Notes: a model not told the origin generated them from the sequence alone. A stretch of DNA of 64,000 nt from Opitutaceae bacterium (GCA_016715765.1 JADJZJ010000019.1:23303-87302); one strand, 5' to 3'. Positions 44,969 through 53,329 are shown, counted from the first letter of the stretch. A program made the numbers and translations.

Positions 44969-45697
44969 TCAGAACCGCCGGGCGCCGCGGGTCAGCGGGG
45001 CGAGGGAGTCGAAGACGGGGGGATCGTTGGGGAACAGCGGCTGGGCGTGGGCCAGGCCGGCGGCGAGGCCGTGGACCCGGGAGCGCGCGAGCTGCAGCTC
45101 GACGTAGTTGCGCGTCTGCATCTGCGAGGCGTGCGCCTCCATCGCGGCGGTCCAGCGGGCGACGATGCCCGGCGCGGAAAGGTCGATCAGCACGGGCGTG
45201 AGGTCCCGCGGCTCGGCATCGGGGGACACGGCGTAGAAAAACAACTGGCCGGCGGCGTGCGCCGGTTGCGGGCGGAGGGCGGCGAGGCCGCCGTAGCGGG
45301 CAAGCCGCGTGGCGTCGCGCACGAGCTGGCCGAGCCGCCAGTGGTCGGGGTGCTGGTTGGGTGCGAGGCTGGGCGCGAGAACGAGGCCGGGCCGCACGCG
45401 GCGGATGATCGCCGCGAGCCTGAGCGCATGGGCGGCGCGGATCTCCAGCTGCGCGTCGCCGTCGAGCTTGATGAACTCGATCGTGGCGCCGAGGAGGGCC
45501 GCGGCGTTTTTCGCCTCGCGCCGGCGGACGGCGGGCGTGCCGCTGGTGCCGGCCTCGCCGTCCGAGCAGACGACGAAGTGCACCGGCCGGCCGGCCGCGG
45601 TCTCACGGGCGATGACGCCGCCGCAGCCGAACTCGATGTCATCCGGATGCGCCCCGAAGGCGAGCAGGGTAGCGGTGGCGTTGGAAGTGGCTTTCAT
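44969..45697 (-). CDS. bshB1: PIG-L deacetylase, GlcNAc-malate deacetylase BshB
   Basis: This 242-residue cytosolic zinc hydrolase carries out step two of bacillithiol synthesis, removing acetate from GlcNAc-malate. AHPDDIEFGCGG near the start (His17, Asp20) and NQHPDHWRLG later give the PIG-L metal site. CSDGEAGTSGTPAVRRREA and the long KLDGDAQLEIRAAHALRLA region match BshB1. The start is the ATG at 45697; the ORF also has a TTG at 45706. Two 19-bp palindromes lie 14-75 bp upstream and may regulate it. Other PIG-L specificities exist, but bshA adjacency makes this the best call. Confidence 0.9.
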   Translation of the reverse strand: MKATSNATATLLAFGAHPDDIEFGCGGVIARETAAGRPVHFVVCSDGEAGTSGTPAVRRREAKNAAALLGATIEFIKLDGDAQLEIRAAHALRLAAIIRRVRPGLVLAPSLAPNQHPDHWRLGQLVRDATRLARYGGLAALRPQPAHAAGQLFFYAVSPDAEPRDLTPVLIDLSAPGIVARWTAAMEAHASQMQTRNYVELQLARSRVHGLAAGLAHAQPLFPNDPPVFDSLAPLTRGARRF

Positions 45698-45710
45698 GGA
45701 TGGCAAGGAT

Positions 45711-45772
45711 TGTAACGCAATGTGTTACATGGGGCGGTTGGGCCGGACGGTCATGTAACGCATTATATTACA
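45711..45772. promoter_or_regulatory. paired 19-bp palindromes upstream of bshB
   Basis: TGTAACGCAATGTGTTACA (45711-45729) and TGTAACGCATTATATTACA (45754-45772) lie 43 bp apart between bshB and the BshC-like gene. They align with the family F core TGTCACGTAATACGTGACA. At positions 4/16 the pair C-G has become A-T, and in the first copy positions 8/12 went from T-A to C-G, so base pairing is kept. The left copy has an AAT centre and the right copy an ATT centre, as in the other pairs. Operator or small repeat element are both possible. Confidence 0.6.
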
Positions 45773-45797
45773 GCGGTGGTCGGTTGGGCGGGGGGAA

Positions 45798-46577
45798 TCA
45801 GGGCGTGGCGGGGAGGTCGGTGTAGGCTTCGTCGGCGCGGTCGATGGGGTCGCGGGGGAGAAAGGTGATGTCGGGGGCGTCGGCCGGATTCAGGTAGGCC
45901 TGCTCGCCGGCGCCGGCGATGTAATGCGTGCAGTGAACCACGGATTGCATCCAGCGCAACCGGCTGTCGCGGGTCGGGCTGACCTGCTCCCTGGTGAAGG
46001 CGACCGGCGGGAGCGTGAGATAGGTGTCGCCGCCCTCGTGGAGGCAGAGGGCGCCGTCGCGCAGCCGGGCGCGGACGATTTCACCCTCATAGGGCACGTC
46101 CACGAAACAGTCGGTGATGGCGCACGCGGCCCGGCGCACGGCGGGATCGCCGGAGCGCACGACGCGGATGCCGTCGAGCAGGCCCATGGCGCGATACATG
46201 CCGAGGCAGAAGTCGGCGGCGTGGTCGGCGCGGACCTGCTTGAAGGCGTCGACCCAGCGCGGCCCGACATAGGCGGGGAGCTGGCGCGCGGTGTTCGGCT
46301 GCCAGTCGGGGGCGATCCGCTTGAGGAAGAGCGGGGAGTACTTGCGCTGGAGTTTGCCGGTGAAGGTGAAATTCAGCGTGAAGGGCGCGCCGGTCTTGCG
46401 GTGGCGCAGGGTGGTCTGGGTCTCGCGGCTGTCGTGGTCGCTGTCGTGCAGGAAGAAAACGATCTCGCCGCCGATCTCGGCCTGCAGGCGCCGGGCCGTC
46501 ACGAATTTGGCGTAGAGAAACCGCCGCGGAAAAAATCCGCAGGGCTGCTGGCCGAAACAGATGATCGGGGCGGACAT
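45798..46577 (-). CDS. compact BshC-like protein, candidate cysteine-adding enzyme of bacillithiol synthesis
   Basis: This 259-residue soluble protein shares the order of motifs with BshC (PF10079): ICFGQQPCGFF (Gln10-Gln11, cf. TGQQ.GLF.GP), YAKFVTARRLQAE, then FFLHDSDHDSRE (residues 41-52, cf. EDHD..E), and near the end HYIAGAGEQAYL (218-229, cf. Y.GGPGE..Y). BshC, which attaches cysteine to GlcN-malate, is usually ~520-540 residues. This protein is half that and would lack the long helical domain. Its place beside bshA and bshB argues that it fills the BshC step. Function is inferred from motifs I matched by eye, without a database search. Confidence 0.6.
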   Translation of the reverse strand: MSAPIICFGQQPCGFFPRRFLYAKFVTARRLQAEIGGEIVFFLHDSDHDSRETQTTLRHRKTGAPFTLNFTFTGKLQRKYSPLFLKRIAPDWQPNTARQLPAYVGPRWVDAFKQVRADHAADFCLGMYRAMGLLDGIRVVRSGDPAVRRAACAITDCFVDVPYEGEIVRARLRDGALCLHEGGDTYLTLPPVAFTREQVSPTRDSRLRWMQSVVHCTHYIAGAGEQAYLNPADAPDITFLPRDPIDRADEAYTDLPATP

Positions 46578-46589
46578 CAGGGGACTAAT

Positions 46590-46807
46590 TTACCCGCGGA
46601 TGACACGGATGAAATACGGAGGGAGGCCATAAGGTAGGAGCCTGCTTGCAGGCGATGGATTGGGATATGTCCACGATGATCCGGCCAGCGAATGATTGCG
46701 ACCGAGGGCGGTCGCGCTCCCGGCCAAACCATCGCCTGCAAGCAGGCCTACCTGCAGATGTGTCTCAGGGAGTTTGTGCATCTGCGTCTATCCGCGAAAT
46801 CCGCGGG
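46590..46807. repeat. triple-nested element: A [ E [ H ] E ] A
   Basis: A worn family A pair (CCGCGGATGACACGGATG ... TCCGCGAAATCCGCGG) encloses a family E pair. The E pair is GTAGGAGCCTGCTTGCAGGC at 46634-46653 and GCCTGCAAGCAGGC ending 46751. It encloses a family H hairpin at 46692-46721 (TTGCGACCGAGGGCGGTCGC). The right half overlaps the last codons of the symporter gene. Confidence 0.8.
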
Positions 46808-48483
46808 AGAAAGGTTTGCAGGATCGCGCTGATAATCATGCAGGCGGCGCAGCCGATGAGGTTGTACCAGAGATAGGAGATGCTGAGGGTGAAGTAGAGC
46901 GCGAAGACGAGGAGTTGCGCGGCACACGCGCCCCAGAAGACGGCGGAGCCGCCGATTTTCCGGAGGAAGAAGGCCACGAGGAACAGGCCGAGCACGACGC
47001 CGTAGAAAATCGAGCCGAGGATATTGATGGCCTCGATGAGGTTCTCGGCGAAACCGGCGAAAAGCGCGAACCCGATGGCGAAGACGCCCCAGAAGGCGGT
47101 GAACCATTTCGCGACGCGGATGTTGCGGCGCTCGTCGTGGGCCGCGAGCGGACGGAAATGGCGCCACAAATCAATGGTGGTGGTGGTGCCGAGGGCGTTG
47201 AGTTCGCCGGCCTTGGAGCCGAGGGCGGCGGCGATCATCACGGCCACGAGCAAACCGACGATCCCGTGCGGGAGCTGGGCGACGATGAAACTGATGAAGA
47301 CGTAATCGGAGTCCTTGATTTTGGCACGCGGGTCGGCGGCGAGCAGGGCCTGCTTCGCCTCGGCGCGGACGGCATCCGTCGCGGCGTTGGCCGCCACGAG
47401 CGCGGCGCGGGCGGCGGCCTCGGCGGCGGGATCGTGGCTGGACCGGGCCTCGCGCCAGGCGGCAATTTGCTCCTGCTTCGCGGCGTGGAGGACGGCGTGC
47501 TTCTCCTCCAGGGCGCGGAACGTCGCGCCGTTCGGGCCGGCCGCGTGGTGCGCCCACTCGGCGCGATTGTGAAAGACCGGGGCGGGCTGGAACTGGTAGA
47601 AGACGAACACCAGGGCGCCGAGCAAAAGGATGCAGAATTGCATCGGAATCTTCAGCAGCGCGTTGAAGACGAGGCCGAGCCGGCCTTCGCGCAGGGAGGC
47701 GCCGCCGATGTAGCGCTGCACCTGCGACTGGTCGGTGCCGAAGTAGGAAAGCGAAAGGAAGAGTCCGCCGAACAGGCCGCTCCACAGCGTGTAGCGCTTT
47801 GCGGGATCGAGGGAGAAGTCCACGGCCTCAAGCTTGCCGAGCGCGCCGGCCAGGTGCGCGGCGCCGGCGAAGCCGAGGTCTTCCGGCAGGCGGGCGAGCA
47901 CGACGGAGCCGGCGGTGATCATGCCGCCGAAGATGACGGCCATCTGCCATTTCTGCGTGAGGCTGACGGCGGCGCTGCCGCCGGTGACGGTGTAGACGAT
48001 GACGAGCAGGCCGGTGCCGATGATGGTGAGATCGAGCCGCCAGCCGAGCACGGTGGATAGGATGATGGCCGGAGCGTAGATGGTGACCCCCGAGGCGAGG
48101 CCGCGCTGGAGAAGGAAGAGCCCCGCGCCCAGCAGGCGGGTTTTGCCGTCGAAGCGCCGGCCGAGGTATTCGTAGGCCGTGTAAACCCCGAGCCGGCGGT
48201 AGATGGGGAGGAAGACCGCGCAGACGATGATGAGCGCGAGCGGCAGGCCGAAATAATTCTGCACGAAACCGATGCCGCTCTCGAAGCCCTGGCCGGGAAT
48301 GGAAAGAAACGTGATGGCGCTGGCCTGCGTGGCGGCGACGGAGACGCCGATGGTGAACCAGCCGGTGGTCTTGCTGCCCTTGAGATAGGTGTCGAGGTGA
48401 TCGGTGTGGCGCGTGCGCCAGGCCCCGTAGGCGGCGATGCCGACCATGGTCCCGAGCAGCACAACCCAATCGAGGAGGTTCAT
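46765..48483 (-). CDS. sodium:solute symporter (SSS family)
   Basis: This 572-residue inner-membrane transporter has ~13-14 segments. SSS landmarks are TGWFTIGVSVAATQASAITF, GFESGIGFVQNYFGLPLAL, VYTAYEYLGRRFDGKTRLLG and YTVTGGSAAVSLTQKWQMAV, then SYFGTDQSQVQRYIGG. An Ala/Glu-rich soluble loop (residues ~310-390) interrupts the second half. The ATG at 48483 overlaps the stop of a 45-residue membrane peptide gene, so the two are coupled. The C-terminal RISRIDADAQTP is encoded within a spacer repeat. The location between a BshC-like gene and an exported PIG-L deacetylase suggests import of a thiol- or glucosaminyl-type solute, which is inference. Confidence 0.88.
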   Translation of the reverse strand: MNLLDWVVLLGTMVGIAAYGAWRTRHTDHLDTYLKGSKTTGWFTIGVSVAATQASAITFLSIPGQGFESGIGFVQNYFGLPLALIIVCAVFLPIYRRLGVYTAYEYLGRRFDGKTRLLGAGLFLLQRGLASGVTIYAPAIILSTVLGWRLDLTIIGTGLLVIVYTVTGGSAAVSLTQKWQMAVIFGGMITAGSVVLARLPEDLGFAGAAHLAGALGKLEAVDFSLDPAKRYTLWSGLFGGLFLSLSYFGTDQSQVQRYIGGASLREGRLGLVFNALLKIPMQFCILLLGALVFVFYQFQPAPVFHNRAEWAHHAAGPNGATFRALEEKHAVLHAAKQEQIAAWREARSSHDPAAEAAARAALVAANAATDAVRAEAKQALLAADPRAKIKDSDYVFISFIVAQLPHGIVGLLVAVMIAAALGSKAGELNALGTTTTIDLWRHFRPLAAHDERRNIRVAKWFTAFWGVFAIGFALFAGFAENLIEAINILGSIFYGVVLGLFLVAFFLRKIGGSAVFWGACAAQLLVFALYFTLSISYLWYNLIGCAACMIISAILQTFLPRISRIDADAQTP

Positions 48484-48617
48484 GCGAAGTATCGGGAGAA
48501 AAGCGTCAGCGCCACGACCACGAGCACGAAGCAGGCGAAGACGAACCAATAGACCCCGCGCCAGGTGCGGAAACCGGGGACGCCGGGGGGATCGTCAGCG
48601 GGAGGTGCGGGTTTCAA
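48480..48617 (-). CDS. 45-residue membrane peptide, probable small accessory subunit of the symporter
   Basis: Reading on the minus strand from a TTG at 48617, a 45-codon frame ends in a TGA that overlaps the ATG of the symporter gene (ATGA). The peptide has an acidic, Pro-rich N-terminus (KPAPPADDPPGVPG), then RTWRGVYWFVFACFVLVVVA and TLFSRYFA, a single transmembrane helix. Several SSS transporters need or carry a small one- or two-helix partner encoded immediately upstream. The TTG start lies two bases from a family E repeat, so the 5' region may have been remodelled. Confidence 0.65.
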   Translation of the reverse strand: MKPAPPADDPPGVPGFRTWRGVYWFVFACFVLVVVALTLFSRYFA

Positions 48618-48618
48618 T

Positions 48619-48738
48619 GTAGGAGCCTGCTTGCAGGCGATGGTTTGGGGTCTGCGAAAATTATCCTGGCGGGCGAATGATTGCGACCGAGGGCGGTCGC
48701 GCTCCCATCCAATCCATCGCCTGCAAGCAGGCTCCTAC
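48619..48738. repeat. composite element E [ H ] E upstream of the symporter operon
   Basis: GTAGGAGCCTGCTTGCAGGC at the left and GCCTGCAAGCAGGCTCCTAC at the right enclose a family H hairpin at 48677-48706. It is the same composite, in the same orientation, as the one at 46634-46751. The two copies flank the symporter and its small partner. Confidence 0.85.
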
Positions 48739-48750
48739 CTGTTGGATCGT

Positions 48751-51255
48751 TCATTTTCCCAGCGAGACGAGGTTGGCGAGGAGGCGGTAGGCGCCGGGGA
48801 CGCCGGCGGGGAGCTGACGGAAAAAGGCGAGGCCGGTGTACACGTAATGGCCGCGGCCGTGCCGGGCGATGAGCAGGCTGCCCTGCAATTGCGCCTCGCC
48901 GGGATCGTTCATGCCGAGAAGCGCCGTGTAATGCCCCTGGTCCCACGAGCTGGGGAAATACGCGCCGCGCTCCTGCAACCAGCCGTCGAAGTCGGCCGGG
49001 CCGATCCGGTTCGGGGTGTTGAGGGCGGGATGATCGGGCGCGAGGAAGGTGACCGGGGCGGATTCGTCGGTCACGCGCAGGGCGGGAGCCGGACCCTGGA
49101 TCGAGAGCGGGTAGGGTCCGAGGTCCGGGGCGAGCAGGCCGTTGGGCCGGTTGTATTGCGCGATGACGGTGCCGCCGGCCTCAACCCAGGCGAGGAGGCC
49201 CGGGAAATTGTCCTTGAGATCGGCGCGCTCATTGAAGGCGCGCACGCCGATGACGACGGCATCGAGACCGGCGAGTTTCTCCGGCGTGAGATCGGCGCCG
49301 GTGAGCGGGCGCACGGTGCAGCCCAGCTGCGCGAGGCACCCGGCCACGGCGTCGCCGGCCCCCGGGAGATAGCCGATCTGCCGGGCCTTCACTTCGACCG
49401 CGAAGGCGGCGGCGTGCGCCTGCGCCGGCGGCTGCAGGAGCTGGCGGGGCAGGTGGCTGTAACCCAGTTCGACGCGCGTGTGCGAAAAACTCCGGCCCTC
49501 CACCTCGGCGGAGGCGGTGACATGGCCGGCGGAGGCAGTCGCCGGCGCGGTGACGGTGAAGGTCAGGCGGGCCCGGTCCCCGCTGCCGGCGAGATTAAAA
49601 TCCTGCGCGGCGGGACTCACGTGCCAGCCGGGGGGAACCGCCAGACGCAGGCGACCCCTGGTCTGCGCGCGCGCGGCGGCGACCTCGACTTCGACCGGTT
49701 TTTCCGCGCCGGGCACGAGGACGAAGCTATCCGAATTGAAGGCGAGGGAGACCGGCGGAATCACCGCAAAGGGACGGAGCGCTTCGCTGAGCAGCAAGAG
49801 CTGGCCGTTGACGGTGAGCGCGAATTCCAACGGCATGGCGGGCGGATTTTCGGGCCGGCCGATCAGGCGCGGATCGGCGACGTCATAGCTGCCGGTGGTG
49901 CCATCGGTGCGGAGCCAGTAAGGCTGGGTGATCGGCGTTTGCGGCAGCAGCGTGCCGGTCAGCTCGCCGGCGAGGGTCTGGCCGGGAGAAAGGATGGCGG
50001 ACGATGCCGTGGTGAATTTTGCGCCGGAAAGGCCGGGGCTATGCAAGGCGGTGAACTGCACGGTCGCGCCTTTGGCCCGATGGCCCAGGGCATATCGAAT
50101 CCGCAGCGACTCGCCGGGCACGGCTTCCGGCTGATCGGTGCCGATGGCAATCTCCAGGCCGAGGCAGGACTGCAGGATGCGGTCGAGCTGGGCGCGTTTG
50201 TCGTCAACCAGCGGGTCGGCGGGCAGGGTCGCGAGCCGGGTGCGGAGTTCCAAGATGGCGGGGACGCTGGCGGCGGGATCGTCGGGCTTGAATCCGGCAA
50301 GAAGGGCGGCCGCGAGGCGGTCGATTTCCGCGCCTGCGGGAAAACGGCCCCAGGTGGTGTCGACGCCTTCCATCAGGTCGGCGGAGGCGGGCTCCCCGGC
50401 GAGGAAAATGAAAATCTGTTCGTTGGCGCCGGTGCGGGCGCGGTTGACGAAGCCGGCGAGCCCCTGCGTCCGGTGCATGGCCCGGCTGTGCGCGGCGATC
50501 AGGCCGAAGGCCTCGCCGGTGACGGGGTCGGTGCCCGCGATGTCGGTGGTGAAGCGCTGGCCGTCCAGTCCGCCATCGCGACCGGGCCAGGCGTTCCAGA
50601 GCACGCGCCGCGGTTGCCAGGGGGTGAGCCCCGCGGCGATCTGCTCGGGAAAGGCGTGCGGGTCGCCGGCCAGCTTGAAGGCCTCGACGGCAAGAATGGC
50701 CGAGGCGGTGTGCTGCCCGTGGCCGCCGCTGCCGGGCGGAACGGGAAAGCGCGTGACCACGACATCGGGCCGGAACTGGCGGTAAATGCGCACGACATCG
50801 GCGAGCACCTGCTGATGATCCCAGAAACGAAGGGTTTCCTCAGGAGACTTCGAGTAACCGAAGTCGATCGCCCGCGTGAAGAACTGGCGGCCGCCATCGA
50901 GCCGGCGGGCGGCCAGCAGTTCCTGGGTGCGGAGGACGCCGAGCCTGGCGTCGAAGTCGGGGCCCAGCTGGTTCTGCCCCCCGTCGCCGCGCGTGAGCGA
51001 GAGGTAGCCGGTGCGGTAGCCGCGGCCCCGCGAGAGCCAGATGATGAGCTCGGTGTTTTCGTCGTCGGGGTGGGCGGCGACGTGCAGGACCGTGCCGGTG
51101 TTGGCAAAGCTCCGCAGCTCCTGGGCGATCCCTTCGGCACTGGGCAGGGCCGGGGTGGCGGGGGCGGACGGCGGGAGGGCGCGGAGGCACCCGGCGCCGA
51201 GGACGAGGGAGGCGCCGAGGGCAAGGAGACCGCGGCGCCGGAGGGCGGGAACCAT
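48751..51255 (-). CDS. large exported PIG-L/LmbE-family deacetylase
   Basis: This 834-residue protein has an Arg-rich N-terminus and a hydrophobic stretch (RRRGLLALGASLVLGAGC), which could be a Tat-like or lipoprotein signal. The PIG-L domain (residues ~50-300) has HVAAHPDDENTELIIWLSRG, LTRGDGGQNQLGPD and GGHGQHTASAILAVE. A central Ig-like/NPCBM-type region (~420-620) is followed by a Rossmann-like C-terminal domain (LDAVVIGVRAFNERADL, EAGGTVIAQYNRPNG). It should deacetylate an N-acetylglucosaminyl compound outside the cytosol. As I recall, similar exported PIG-L proteins accompany SSS symporters and bshB/bshC in Bacteroidota; unverified. Its stop is followed by the symporter operon on the same strand. 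Confidence 0.85.
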   Translation of the reverse strand: MVPALRRRGLLALGASLVLGAGCLRALPPSAPATPALPSAEGIAQELRSFANTGTVLHVAAHPDDENTELIIWLSRGRGYRTGYLSLTRGDGGQNQLGPDFDARLGVLRTQELLAARRLDGGRQFFTRAIDFGYSKSPEETLRFWDHQQVLADVVRIYRQFRPDVVVTRFPVPPGSGGHGQHTASAILAVEAFKLAGDPHAFPEQIAAGLTPWQPRRVLWNAWPGRDGGLDGQRFTTDIAGTDPVTGEAFGLIAAHSRAMHRTQGLAGFVNRARTGANEQIFIFLAGEPASADLMEGVDTTWGRFPAGAEIDRLAAALLAGFKPDDPAASVPAILELRTRLATLPADPLVDDKRAQLDRILQSCLGLEIAIGTDQPEAVPGESLRIRYALGHRAKGATVQFTALHSPGLSGAKFTTASSAILSPGQTLAGELTGTLLPQTPITQPYWLRTDGTTGSYDVADPRLIGRPENPPAMPLEFALTVNGQLLLLSEALRPFAVIPPVSLAFNSDSFVLVPGAEKPVEVEVAAARAQTRGRLRLAVPPGWHVSPAAQDFNLAGSGDRARLTFTVTAPATASAGHVTASAEVEGRSFSHTRVELGYSHLPRQLLQPPAQAHAAAFAVEVKARQIGYLPGAGDAVAGCLAQLGCTVRPLTGADLTPEKLAGLDAVVIGVRAFNERADLKDNFPGLLAWVEAGGTVIAQYNRPNGLLAPDLGPYPLSIQGPAPALRVTDESAPVTFLAPDHPALNTPNRIGPADFDGWLQERGAYFPSSWDQGHYTALLGMNDPGEAQLQGSLLIARHGRGHYVYTGLAFFRQLPAGVPGAYRLLANLVSLGK

Positions 51256-51264
51256 GTCAGCGGC

Positions 51265-52147
51265 TCAGCGCAGGCGGGCGAGGAGCGCCTTGTTCAGGCG
51301 GATGTACTCATCCTTGATCGCGCCGGTGGCCTTTTCCCGCTTCGGCCAGCGAGGCCTCGGAGGCGGCGATGGCGCCGGCCTTGTCGCCCATTTTTTCGAG
51401 GATGAGCGCCTTGCGGTACACCAGGTAGAAGGCCTTGGGATTGGCGGCGATGGCCGCATCCATCCAGGTCAGGGCCTTCTTCAGATCGAGGTTGTTCTCG
51501 AGGTAGAACATCGCGGCCTGCGCGTAGGGGGCCTTTTCACCGGGTGAAGCGAGGGCGGACTCGATCTGGGGGACGAGGCTGCCGACGACATCCGTATCGA
51601 TGCGGACGGAGGCGCGGGTGTTCTCCCAGGCGAGGGAAAGCGTGGCGGAGGCGCCGTTGGCCAGATCGTCGAGGCTGATCGTGAAGGTCTCGACGGGGGC
51701 GGACAGCGTCACGGGCGCGGTCTGGACGCGGGCGACGTCGTTGGCCGCATCGTAGGAGTAGGCGCCCCATTGGCCGGTGACCTTGTTGAGGATCACGGTC
51801 CACTCGTCACGGCCGGGAATGGAAAAGAGGGCGTAGGAGCCGGCCGGCACCTCGGTGCCGCCGAATTTCACGGGCGTGCTGAAGGTGACCTTCGTGGCGC
51901 TGTTGGCGCCGGTGCGCCAGATTTTGCCATAGGATTCCAGGCCGCCGAAAATCACGCGGCCGCGCATGCTGGGCCGGGAGTAGTTGACCTCGATGTCGGT
52001 GAGGCCGAAGCGCTGCTTGACGGTGGCGGCCGGACTGGGGGCGGGAAATTCCAGCTTGGGGGCCGGAGCGGACTGGGCGGGGAGCGTGGCGGCGAACGTG
52101 AGGGCGAAGCCGACGAGGGCGAACAGGCGGAGCGATTTGGCGGTCAT
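51265..52147 (-). CDS. DUF2911 protein with TPR-like tail, frameshifted near 51335
   Basis: After a signal peptide (LFALVGFALTFAATLPAQSA) comes a DUF2911 domain: EVNYSRPSMRGRVIFGGLES, YGKIWRTGANSATKVTFSTP, AGSYALFSIPGRDEW and TVILNKVTGQWGAYSYD. Residues ~190-280 are TPR-like (MFYLENNLDLKKALTWMDAA, YLVYRKALILEKMGDKAGAI). In the given sequence the frame breaks in the CTTTTCCC run at 51331-51341 and ends at 51308. A one-base correction restores REKATGAIKDEYIRLNKALL and a stop at 51265-51267, leaving only nine bases before the PIG-L gene, so they are probably one operon. The function of DUF2911 is unknown; it is periplasmic. Confidence 0.8.
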
Positions 52148-52378
52148 GGGGATGGGATCGGGTGGGTTGGTGGAATATCCCCCCGCGATGGCCGGCGGGA
52201 GGGAGGTGTGAAACACGGAGAGCCGGGGTCCTGGCACGAACGGAATCCCGGACCGGCGCGGCGTCAATCCTGTCACGATGAAAGGCGGGGGAACCGGTAT
52301 GGCCGCCCTTATCCGGGGATGGGTGGCGGGGGGTGGCGGAGGGGGAAATCCGGCTCCGGGTGATCCGTGGTTTGACTC

Positions 52379-53098
52379 TCAGTGCTCGCCGAGGTTGTGG
52401 CGGAGCATGGTCTGCAGTGTGGCGAGGTTGCGAACGGTGATTTCCTTGCCCGAGACGGAAATCAGTTTCTGGTCGCGCAGCCGGCCGAGGGTGCGGGAGA
52501 GGGTCTCGCTGCTGGTGCCCAGCTCGGCGGCGAGCACGCGCTTGGTGCCGGCGAGGCGGATGGCGCCGCCCGGGGCGTGGCGGCCGTGTTTCACGAGCCA
52601 GTTGAGCAGGCGCGTCTCGACGTCCTTCAGCGTGAGGTCGTCGAGCATGCCCACGAGCACGCGCAGGTGGCTGCTCATGGAGCCGAGCATGCGCAGGGCG
52701 AGGTCGGGCCGGCGGCCGATGAGCTCGAGGATGGGCGCCTTGGGAATGATGAGCACCGTGCTGGGCTCGACGGCCCGGGCGTTGGCGGGATAACCGGTGG
52801 GCGAGGCCAGCGAGGCCTCGGCGAACGATTCGCCGATCCGGAACACGTGGATGACCTGCTCCTTGCCGGCGGCGCTCACGCGGTGGACATTGATGGCGCC
52901 GCTCTGGACCAGGTAGCAGCCGCGGGCCGGCTCGCCCTCGTGGAACAGGTAGTCGTCCTTCGCGAGCTTCTGGGTGACCACAAAGCCCGCGATCACCATC
53001 AGGTCCTCGCCCGAGAGCCCGGAAAACAGCTGGCAGCAGCGCAGCGTGCCGATGAGCCCGGTAAGCTTGAGGTCGGCGGGACGGGGTGACGTCGGCAT
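52379..53098 (-). CDS. Crp/Fnr-family regulator, DNR-like
   Basis: This 239-residue cytosolic regulator has a cyclic-nucleotide-type sensor fold (FHEGEPARGCYLVQSGAINV, HVFRIGESFAEASL), a dimerisation helix, and a winged helix (TKRVLAAELGTSSETLSRTL with RLRDQKLISV). It lacks the four-Cys iron-sulfur pattern of Fnr (only CC near the N-terminus), which fits DNR/NNR-type proteins that sense NO by heme. The recognition helix keeps the E..SR pattern that reads TTGA half-sites. Sites TTGAY-N4-RTCAA precede ric, ctaB, the oxidase-like operon and the cupin gene here. The start is the ATG at 53098. From 52148 to 52378 no feature is visible. Confidence 0.85.
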   Translation of the reverse strand: MPTSPRPADLKLTGLIGTLRCCQLFSGLSGEDLMVIAGFVVTQKLAKDDYLFHEGEPARGCYLVQSGAINVHRVSAAGKEQVIHVFRIGESFAEASLASPTGYPANARAVEPSTVLIIPKAPILELIGRRPDLALRMLGSMSSHLRVLVGMLDDLTLKDVETRLLNWLVKHGRHAPGGAIRLAGTKRVLAAELGTSSETLSRTLGRLRDQKLISVSGKEITVRNLATLQTMLRHNLGEH

Positions 53099-53171
53099 CG
53101 TGATCAACGTAGCAGGAGGATTTGCCGGAGTCGCGACTAAAATGCGCCGGCGGGAAGATGACGGATTGGAT

Positions 53172-53310
53172 TAGCCACAAAGAACACAAAGGGTTGGTCC
53201 GGTTGGGAAACTCGACCGCGCGCCTACTTGTCCTCCGTAGCCTTGGCGAAGGGGGATAGGCGCCTCGGACGCTGCCTCCGCGTCAGGACCTTTGTGTTCT
53301 TTGTGGTTAA
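53172..53310. repeat. family B element with the 26-bp unit inserted in its apex
   Basis: TTAGCCACAAAGAACACAAA at the left and TTTGTGTTCTTTGTGGTTAA at the right are the family B arms. In other copies the centre reads GGCGCCTATAGGCGCGC. Here the matching TA is split by 26 bp plus a few flanking bases: CGCGCCTACTTG, then 53231-53256, then TAGGCGCCTCGG. Confidence 0.85.
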
Positions 53311-53329
53311 AGCCCGAGGTTTGGATTGT

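Noticed and set aside
48565..51405. 946-codon frame antisense to the PIG-L gene
   Set aside because: Shadow frame rich in Gly, Glu and Arg; the minus-strand protein has the conserved PIG-L metal motif.
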